NCBI GenBank assembly: GCA_029582155.1
Contig: CM055911.1
Coordinates: 50,839,419-50,903,418 of the forward strand
From: Panopea generosa
Lineage: Eukaryota > Mollusca > Bivalvia > Adapedonta > Hiatellidae
Reading direction: 5' to 3'
DNA: 64,000 nucleotides
Shown: one piece after another, positions 60,301-64,000 of the stretch
Layout of the letters: each line of letters starts with the position of its first letter
Position numbering within the stretch: position 1 is the first letter of the stretch
Position numbers and translations under genes: made by a program
Notes under the pieces: model-generated
What the model was told of the DNA's origin: nothing
Database searches by the model: none
What the model saw: only the letters and a program-made list of their open reading frames with translations

Positions 60301-63300
60301 AGGTAGATTTATGGTTCTTGTAAACTACACTTTCTCTCAATGTCCTCTGTTTTTATGTGAAGATTCAACAAAATCACTTGAATATTTTTATAGTTATGCT
60401 ACGTACAAAAGTGTTAGGGACAGATGCAGGCACGGACGGACGGAGATCAATACCATATCCCCCTTCACCTTTGGCGGGAATATTTTATACATTCTATTTG
60501 GGACAAATTTGGTAATCAGTGCCCATGTGCATAAGACAGTGTCACATAAATTTTTAAACATTTCCCTGACTCATTACAAACGATAACAAACATGTCTGAG
60601 ATCGGCAAAGCACACAAAATTATAAAAAAACATGAAGGATAAAGCTTCAACTTGGGACACATTAGGGTCTTGTTCAAAACAAAATTAATAAAGAAATACT
60701 AGCAAATGTGGTTGCTGTAAGTGAACTGAAATGTGCAGGTGGGTAGACAAATAACTATACATTTACAAAGGCATCATCATTCTACAAATCTTAGTCAGCA
60801 ATACTCAGAGTGCATAAACATTTGATTTCAGATTGGTCAGTGTTAGTTCTAGTCAGTCATTCATAATGTTATTTTTTGTTAAAAATTTAAATAGAAGGAA
60901 ATTGATAAAATTATTGTCAAATGGAATCTATAAATTATATAGATTTTTTTTTTTTTTGATATTTCAAAGCAACTAGATAAACAACTGTTTAAAGGAAAAT
61001 ATCACGATATTTATGTATCATGATACATTGGTTTTGTATCACAATTTATCGTGATACGAAATTCTTTATAATATCCATCCCTATACATTTCTTGCAAAAT
61101 TTAAATAGTGCAAACCCACCAATGTGTTCACCTTTGATTTTTCTAATTATATCCAGTATTGATAAATGCTGAAGGAATACTCAAAGCCACTGCAATGGAG
61201 TTCAGTGCATTGACCTACAAGAGAAGGCCCCAGAAATCAATACTGTACATGGTCGTAAAGCACTGAGTCAAACATGCCAGAGTTATGCTCCAGCTTCAAC
61301 ATCAAGTATACAGAAACTGTTGTCCCTTGGGCACATCTAACCTAACATTTGTTGGAGAAACTGGCCGATGAATTCATCATCAGTGTTAACTGTAACACTG
61401 GCCTACCTGCTGGACTTAACCAACACTCAGCTGGAGTATTATTGCATTTTATGGCACAAGAAAACATAAAGTGTATTATGGCATGGACACAAATTAAACA
61501 ATTGGGAGTTGCTCTGACCTTAATGGCTTATTTTACACCAGCAACCAGCACAAAAAACAATGATACAGAGCCAACCCAACTAAACTTAACTCTGGAAGTG
61601 GGCCAACAACCTTGGCACTTAAAATATATTTTTTTTAAGTTTGATTGTGAAATAAACTCATTGTCAACATGAAAATTTTTCCTGTGTAGAACCCATGCTG
61701 GGTGTTGCAAATGACAGGTCATTGGACCATGTTTGGGATCAAGCCCATAACCAGCACCCTGTCCACTACACTTTGTCGGAAGTTGGCAAAGTATGTCTGA
61801 GTTTTGTTAGCATTATTTAGACACACCAAACATCTGTTATAAAGGACAATAAATTTGTACAGCCCTAGAACTCTCCTGGAGGTACCTCCTTGAGGCAGTA
61901 TACAAAGCTGCTGTGCAAAAGAATCACACAGTAAACACATACCACGACACCTCATCCAGTTGTAACATCAGCTGACCAGCCCTAGAACTCTCCTCTGAAT
62001 ACTGAGGTGCCAGGAAGCTTCCAGAACAAGTATTAATATTATGACATGTATGGGGATCAAACCCAAAACCTCTTGCACATGAGACATATAAAATATCAAA
62101 GGGACTTACTATTGCAGTTTGTACCAGTTGGACAAGTGTCAAGGAGGCATAGGAAGTAACAATGTGATGATGATGATGGTGGTGGTTATGATGATGATGA
62201 TGATGATAATGATGATGATGATGGTGTTCATGATGATGATGGTGGTGGTTATGGATGTGACAGTGAAAATGTTGATGATGTTAATATATCAACAACAGAA
62301 AATGATGCTTATCAATGAGTATTGTTTATACCATGAATATGAAGACATCTGTGAAAATTCAATGTTGAACAGTGTCTTTGTTTTCAACTACTTGTAGATC
62401 GGTTGTTGTTTGTGAGCTGTGGCATTGTTAACCCTTAACTCCATAGATACCAATTACAGAAGGCCTTTAAAAACAGTGCAGGAAGAGTTCAGATTGTTCG
62501 TAACGAGCAATCTGAACACTTCCTGCACTGTTTTCAACTCTGTCAGTTAATATAAACATAATTCACCAAATAATTCAAAAGCCTTCTATATTAGAGGTGT
62601 CAAAAAGCGTCTATATTAAAGGTATCCAAAGGCGTCTATATTAAAGGTGTCCAAAGGCGTCTATATTAAAGGTGTCCAAAGGCGTTTATATGAAGTAAAG
62701 GATTAAGCCATCCTGGACTTCAACGCTTTGTACCAGATTAAAGTTTATAAAGAATTTGAGTTCATGCTAAATTGAGTTTATTTTCAATTCAATGGAAGCC
62801 TTGCTTTTATTGTAACATGGATTTGGCTTGTTTGTTAGCCGAGTTTGAACTAACAGATTTTAACCAGCATCACGTCGTGGCTTTATTGCACTTACACATA
62901 TCTAAGGCCAATTAAAATAAATGGTGGGTTTACCGTTTCGCTCAATCGATCAGTTTTTCATTTTATACCATTATTTGACTGATTTTTTTATGCCTATTCT
63001 TGCATCAGTTCTTCTTTGTGTAAATACATCACCAATGGTTTACATGATTTGTACACATCTGATAGAGTAATTGTGTTCAACTCTGTTCTCACAAAAAAAA
63101 ACAAGAGTTACAGTCTAGAATACCAGTACATAATAAACTTAAATTATAGCGCTGAAGCTGTACCAAAAGTAAACACTTTTTCACGACGACTTGTACAATA
63201 ATATATATAACTTACGTTGGATTGTTTTTCAATCTGCCGCCACTAAGTTGTTGTTTTATACTCTCCAGCTTGGCGGGACTGGGTATAAACCCGACGTCAC

Positions 63301-63346
63301 AACCTTCCTTTACTAATCTTCCAATCCACCAGTCATTGTTAAATTT
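38853..63346 (-). CDS. CACNB: Voltage-gated calcium channel beta subunit, 3' part of gene (8 exons, overview)
   Basis: Eight exons give 458 codons plus stop. The protein is the cytoplasmic MAGUK-like auxiliary subunit that binds the alpha1 I-II loop, aids surface expression and sets gating. Seen in order: the end of SH3 ([20 protein letters not shown]), a HOOK region rich in Ser/Thr/Asp, and the guanylate-kinase fold ([95 protein letters not shown]), then a basic low-complexity tail. The P-loop reads GPSLKGYEV, not the GxxGxGK of active guanylate kinases, as is normal for this family. Phases match at all seven junctions. The N-terminus and most of SH3 lie right of the window. Most invertebrates studied have one such gene; paralogues here cannot be excluded. 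Confidence 0.96.
40310..40622 (-). mobile_element. tRNA-derived SINE, family F
   Basis: On the - strand the head reads through A-box-like and B-box-like parts (complement ctaccactagaat and gggattgaacccacgacctc). The body contains tagaactctcctctaaatgc and ggtgtttagcgtcgctttca. Part of the body recurs at 61978-62085. Confidence 0.7.
40896..41065. repeat. Dispersed repeat H, copy 2
   Basis: ctccctggaaccgcacaggg, ttaaccgcaatag, tctgcagagatcggcagtga and ttctattcttagccagaacc match 26457-26600. It has about 25 bp of extra AT-rich sequence in the middle. Confidence 0.6.
41515..41582 (-). mobile_element. SINE family D remnant with internal deletion
   Basis: tgaatggggtttcatgagga is joined directly to agacctcagaattaaatcc and cttagaccactcaggcaatg; the middle of the family is missing. 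Confidence 0.55.
41690..42345. mobile_element. Non-autonomous element of about 147-bp tandem units
   Basis: Four starts of ccattgtatgaag lie at 41747, 41904, 42051 and 42198. Each unit carries tatgctccggacaag, gcaataactctgtaattagc and tgcacttcctctcatt. The flanks form imperfect inverted ends, atacccccgaacg on the left and cgtttgtcgggggtata on the right, and a gaccgacagacc motif precedes the right end. Confidence 0.75.
43613..43750 (+). mobile_element. SINE family A, 3' truncated
   Basis: caagcagggtggtagtgtga, ttatgagttcaatccccagc and cactcagtactggttctacc are in family A order; the tail is missing. Confidence 0.7.
43980..44075 (-). CDS. CACNB: CACNB exon 7, GK-like domain
   Basis: 32 codons, [20 protein letters not shown]... 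to DKLAQCSP. Acceptor gttacag, donor gtaagt, phase 0 on both sides. Confidence 0.96.
44307..44436. repeat. 65-bp tandem duplication, recent
   Basis: Two copies of a block starting gactagttttgagtgtatta, at 44307 and 44372, differ by about one base (acgactcat against acgattcat). It lies between CACNB exons 6 and 7. Confidence 0.9.
44429..44600 (-). mobile_element. SINE family D, minus orientation
   Basis: ggtgtccaacgccattttca, ttatatacgacatatccagc, tgtagaaccaccgtc and caacaagtagtaaac follow family order. It abuts the 65-bp duplication. Confidence 0.7.
44812..44963 (-). CDS. CACNB: CACNB exon 6, GK-like domain
   Basis: (G)[20 protein letters not shown]... to VYLKIASPK. It contains [20 protein letters not shown]. 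Acceptor tttgtag, donor gtaatc, phase 1 to 0. Confidence 0.96.
45649..45761 (-). CDS. CACNB: CACNB exon 5, GK-like domain
   Basis: [20 protein letters not shown]... to RANSRASGL(G). Acceptor ttttacag, donor gtaagt, phase 2 to 1. Confidence 0.96.
46072..46211 (-). CDS. CACNB: CACNB exon 4, GK-like domain start
   Basis: [20 protein letters not shown]... to [11 protein letters not shown](R). It holds the degenerate P-loop GPSLKGYEV and the MMQKALFD helix, part of the groove that binds the alpha1 interaction helix. Phase 0 to 2. Confidence 0.97.
47340..48345. mobile_element. Tandem-unit non-autonomous element split by a MITE
   Basis: Five units of roughly 130-180 bp carry ccttgacctttgac, aacagacccaagtcattcgc, atgacacatcgtcttgtcct, gtgccaagttatttaaaatt and agatacggtccggacag. 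The right end reads cagacggaacc then tatatcccccacacc, like the element at 41690. A 239-bp MITE interrupts the fourth unit. Confidence 0.7.
47886..48124 (+). mobile_element. piggyBac-like MITE, copy 2, with TTAA target duplication
   Basis: It is bounded by TTAA on both sides, with ends ccgtttacttcata and tatggagtaaaggg (inverted repeat CC(C/G)TTTACT(T/C)CATA). Inside are four units of tatagacgcctttggacacc type, then aggcttttgaattatttggt. TTAA duplication and CCC-type termini are the hallmarks of piggyBac elements. No transposase is present. Confidence 0.78.
50166..50317 (-). CDS. CACNB: CACNB exon 3, end of HOOK
   Basis: 152 bp encoding (G)[20 protein letters not shown]... to [10 protein letters not shown]. 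The PFFKK ending is the family's bridge to the guanylate-kinase-like domain. Acceptor cattacag, donor gtgacg, phase 1 to 0. Confidence 0.95.
50541..50630. repeat. AG / ACAGAG / ACAG microsatellite
   Basis: (AG)n, then (ACAGAG)n, then (ACAG)n in order. On the transcribed - strand this is a pyrimidine-rich TCTG/TCTCTG run starting six bases past the donor of CACNB exon 2. Confidence 0.95.
50637..50719 (-). CDS. CACNB: CACNB exon 2, HOOK region
   Basis: 83 bp encoding (T)[20 protein letters not shown] followed by STTPPTP(G). The incoming phase 2 and outgoing phase 1 fit both neighbours. It aligns in position with the mammalian SSRKSTPPSS exon, which is alternatively spliced, so it may be a cassette exon here too. 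It is squeezed between a TCTG microsatellite starting six bases past its donor and a 50-bp minisatellite abutting its acceptor. Confidence 0.92.
50720..51790. repeat. 50-bp minisatellite abutting a CACNB exon
   Basis: About 21 units of acacaatacacaaagtatat, then catgatatatttac, then (c/t)taacaacagcataat. Some units are shortened around 51240-51380 and 51490-51530. The first unit merges into the acceptor of CACNB exon 2. On the - strand each unit carries a GTAAATAT that resembles a splice donor. Confidence 0.93.
51945..52125 (-). mobile_element. SINE family D, minus orientation
   Basis: ttggcatatccagttttatt, ggtggagaaagacctcagaa, caccgtccttccacaagtaa, ctggcaaactttctt and gtcttagaccactctcccat. 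Near complete. Confidence 0.8.
52884..52960. mobile_element. Half-copy of MITE family G
   Basis: taagaccattataaattaat, then tgctagattat, and the interior ggggagggtgggaggatttt match the left half of the element at 53584. The opposite terminus is missing. Confidence 0.6.
53584..53784. mobile_element. MITE family G, 201 bp
   Basis: Terminal inverted repeats of about 27 bp: left taaggccattataaattaat plus tgctaga, right tctagcaattaatttattat plus ggcctta. The interior is G/T-rich. TA is present at both ends, compatible with a TA target. No coding capacity. Confidence 0.8.
54015..54215 (+). mobile_element. SINE family D
   Basis: ctgagttgtaggttcgaggc, gtgccagttacttacagaag, tctgaggtcttcctccacca, aaaacttgatatgccatac and tgaaaatggcgttaaacccc. 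The extreme 5' end is lost. Confidence 0.82.
54350..54905 (-). repeat. Two short SINE-like head fragments
   Basis: gggattgaacccgcaacatt (about 54389) and ggggatcaaacccacaacct (about 54875) look like complements of B-box regions with weak head sequence after them. Too short and diverged to assign to a family. Confidence 0.4.
54893..55855. repeat. 31-bp minisatellite with 186-bp and 67-bp higher-order periods
   Basis: About 30 units of agcttgttttgtaatcaatg plus taaagctatga. A six-unit block recurs 186 bp apart (gctttgaatcttg at 55056 and 55242). From 55480 an alternating pair of a 36-bp and a 31-bp unit recurs every 67 bp (55574, 55641, 55708). Confidence 0.93.
56540..56678 (-). mobile_element. 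SINE family B, minus orientation
   Basis: cttccttggtagaaccagta (core complement), agaggatcaaactaagaccc (B-box complement) and ctctaccaccggaccacgtg (head complement) match the family B copy at 7084. Confidence 0.75.
56896..57133 (-). mobile_element. SINE family D, minus orientation, full length
   Basis: ggaatgggatttaacgccat, gttatatatggcatatccag, caagtaactggtaaactttc, gggcctcgaacctacgacat, cagcttagaccactcagtca and tggaggaccc: every family block is present. Confidence 0.85.
57540..59270. repeat. 22-bp minisatellite, about 75 units
   Basis: The consensus is ttcagtacctgtctggccta plus tg, with short non-repeat interruptions near 58175-58200 and 58665-58705. An 11-unit block recurs 242 bp apart (gggctatg at 57640 and 57882), and a 6-unit block recurs 132 bp apart (gcttatg at 59021 and 59153). 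Since 22 is not a multiple of 3, each frame cycles every 66 bp, and stop-free units leave all three frames open with [17 protein letters not shown]-like peptides. Confidence 0.95.
59540..60490. mobile_element. Non-autonomous element of about 147-bp units, diverged copy
   Basis: gcacttcctctcaatgtc-like anchors lie at 59761, 59899, 60046, 60192 and about 60328. Units share ttatg(t/c)tccggacaag-like and gagataatt blocks with the element at 41690. The right end has gacggacggagatc, then atatcccccttcacc. Confidence 0.7.
61860..62090 (-). mobile_element. SINE family F fragments
   Basis: cagccctagaactctcct occurs at 61861 and 61978. The second copy continues ctgaatactgaggtgccagg, aagcttccagaac and ggggatcaaacccaaaacct, matching the body and B-box complement of the element at 40310. 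Confidence 0.6.
62164..62280. repeat. GAT/GGT trinucleotide microsatellite
   Basis: An imperfect (gat)n tract with ggtggt interruptions. The Met-rich open frame through it is an artefact. Confidence 0.9.
62428..62706 (-). mobile_element. piggyBac-like MITE, copy 3, complete (279 bp)
   Basis: TTAA is present at both ends; the termini are cccttaactccata and atatgaagtaaagga. Four to five units of aaaggcgtctatattaaagg plus tgtcc lie on one side. On the other is an internal hairpin: gtgcaggaagagttcagatt, then gttcgtaacga, then its near-complement ending cttcctgcac. Confidence 0.8.
63216..63346 (-). CDS. CACNB: CACNB exon 1 of window, end of SH3
   Basis: 43 codons plus two bases: [20 protein letters not shown]... 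to GGRLKNNP(T). The acceptor is tttctttag and the donor gtaagt, ending in phase 2. NNDWWIGR and FIPSP are the core SH3 strands of calcium-channel beta subunits. Confidence 0.96.
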
Positions 63347-63377
63347 CTAAAGAAAAACAAATTCAATATTGATGATA

Positions 63378-63738
63378 TACAGTACAACCTGTCTTTAGCA
63401 CCCAGTCAAGGGAAGGAGTGTAAGTACAGTCAAACTTGTGTAAGTGGTCACCTCTATTAAGCAGCCACCTGTCTTATGCAGCCACTTTTTTTATTTCCCA
63501 TTTCTATGCCTTCAGAGTAAATTAACATGTATTAAGCAACAACTTGTCTTAAAAGGCCACTTTTGCTCATTCCCTTGACTGGCTGCTTAAGACAGGTTTG
63601 ACTGTAGTCATTTAAGACAGGTTGTTGTTTAATACAGGTTACTTTGTTCTGAAAGTATAGAAATGGAAATAGCAAATATGGCTGCTTAAGACAAGTGGCT
63701 GCTCAATAGAGGTGGCCACTTACACAGGGTTTACTGTA
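63378..63738 (+). mobile_element. MITE family E, outer copy split by a second copy
   Basis: The outer ends are tacagtacaacctgtcttta and cacagggtttactgta. With the inner element and one TA removed the length is 181 bp, equal to the intact copy at 4291. It lies just upstream (5' on the - strand) of CACNB exon 1. Confidence 0.8.
63425..63606 (-). mobile_element. MITE family E, inner copy (182 bp)
   Basis: The ends tacagtcaaacttgtgtaag and gacaggtttgactgta, with the interior inverted relative to the outer copy (ggtcacctctattaagcagc first). TA borders both sides. Confidence 0.82.
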
Positions 63739-63862
63739 TATATATGTATAAGTAACTTTTTCACAGACTAGAAATTATTTAGTCACATCACCAGCTCCAC
63801 TCAAATGTCAATTTACAATCATATCAACTTGTTATAAATTTGTTATTATTAAATATAACTAA

Positions 63863-64000
63863 ATATAAACTAAGGCTATAACAAATTAATTACTAGATTA
63901 TCATCTCCGTCCAACCCCTAATTATTTATGACGCCCCAACCCTTTTTATTTTCATAAAAAATTAAAAATATAAAAAATTTAAAAAAAAATAAAAATTAAT
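63863..64000. mobile_element. MITE family G, cut by the window edge
   Basis: ctaaggctataacaaattaa plus ttactagattatcatctcc matches the terminus of the element at 53584; the rest runs off the window. Confidence 0.55.

Larger units (their letters stand above)
50720..63215 (-). other. CACNB largest intron (12.5 kb)
   Basis: It holds minisatellites of 50, 31 and 22 bp, SINEs of families B, D and F, MITEs at 53584 and 62428, and the 147-bp-unit element at 59540. No internal exon is needed by phase: exon 1 (phase 2) joins exon 2 directly. Open frames at 52345-52617, 56113-56364 and 61349-61672 have no recognisable product. Confidence 0.7.

Noticed and set aside
61349-61672. 107-codon open frame, + strand
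   Set aside because: No recognisable domain, repeats around it, no splice or promoter evidence; could be chance.
62100-62160. Candidate extra CACNB exon on the - strand with a gtaagt donor
   Set aside because: No AG acceptor at a sensible distance upstream, the sequence enters a GAT microsatellite, and the flanking exons already join in phase without it.
62119-62397. Met-rich open frame
   Set aside because: Translation of a GAT/GGT microsatellite.

Overview
This is a eukaryotic, animal nuclear window. AT-rich, GT-AG-spliced genes with long introns, many tRNA-derived SINEs, short inverted-repeat DNA elements and minisatellites point to a mollusc, most likely a bivalve. That placement is inferred from gene architecture and repeat character, not from a database match. 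No bacterial operon, virus-derived element or CRISPR array was seen.

Two conserved protein genes lie tail to tail. On the + strand (1005-23235) are the last 12 exons of an axonemal dynein heavy chain of the single-headed inner-arm DNAH3/7/12 type: 664 codons covering the end of the motor ring (AAA6/D6), the AAA lid and the C-terminal domain, ending ...CQLDN-stop. The upstream thousands of codons lie left of the window. On the - strand (63346 down to 38853) are the last 8 exons of a voltage-gated calcium channel beta subunit (CACNB): 458 codons covering the end of SH3, the HOOK linker, the complete guanylate-kinase-like domain and a His/Arg/Ser-rich tail. Its 5' exons lie right of the window. 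Splice phases agree at every junction in both genes. Dynein acts in ciliary motility and CACNB in calcium-channel trafficking and gating; the sequence gives no sign that they are functionally linked.

The rest (about 94 percent) is non-coding. Dynein introns (1-23028) carry a 5'-truncated LINE, four or more SINE families and MITEs, but only one small tandem array. From the dynein stop codon rightward the character changes: seven minisatellites (units 34, 24, 30, 30/33, 50, 31 and 22 bp) occur within about 35 kb, several with higher-order periods. Open frames inside these arrays (10-, 11- and 22-residue repeats) are by-products of the period, not genes.

The most informative non-coding findings are mobile-element insertions whose target sites can be read directly. 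A piggyBac-like MITE with TTAA duplication sits inside a tandem-repeat element. A Tc1/mariner-like MITE of about 181 bp is nested in another copy of itself, and another copy sits inside a SINE, each with a TA duplication. A family of non-autonomous elements built from units of about 147 bp and ending in TATACCCCC-like termini occurs at three places. I found no clear novel protein system; the novelty here is in the repeat biology and in one CACNB exon hemmed in by tandem arrays.
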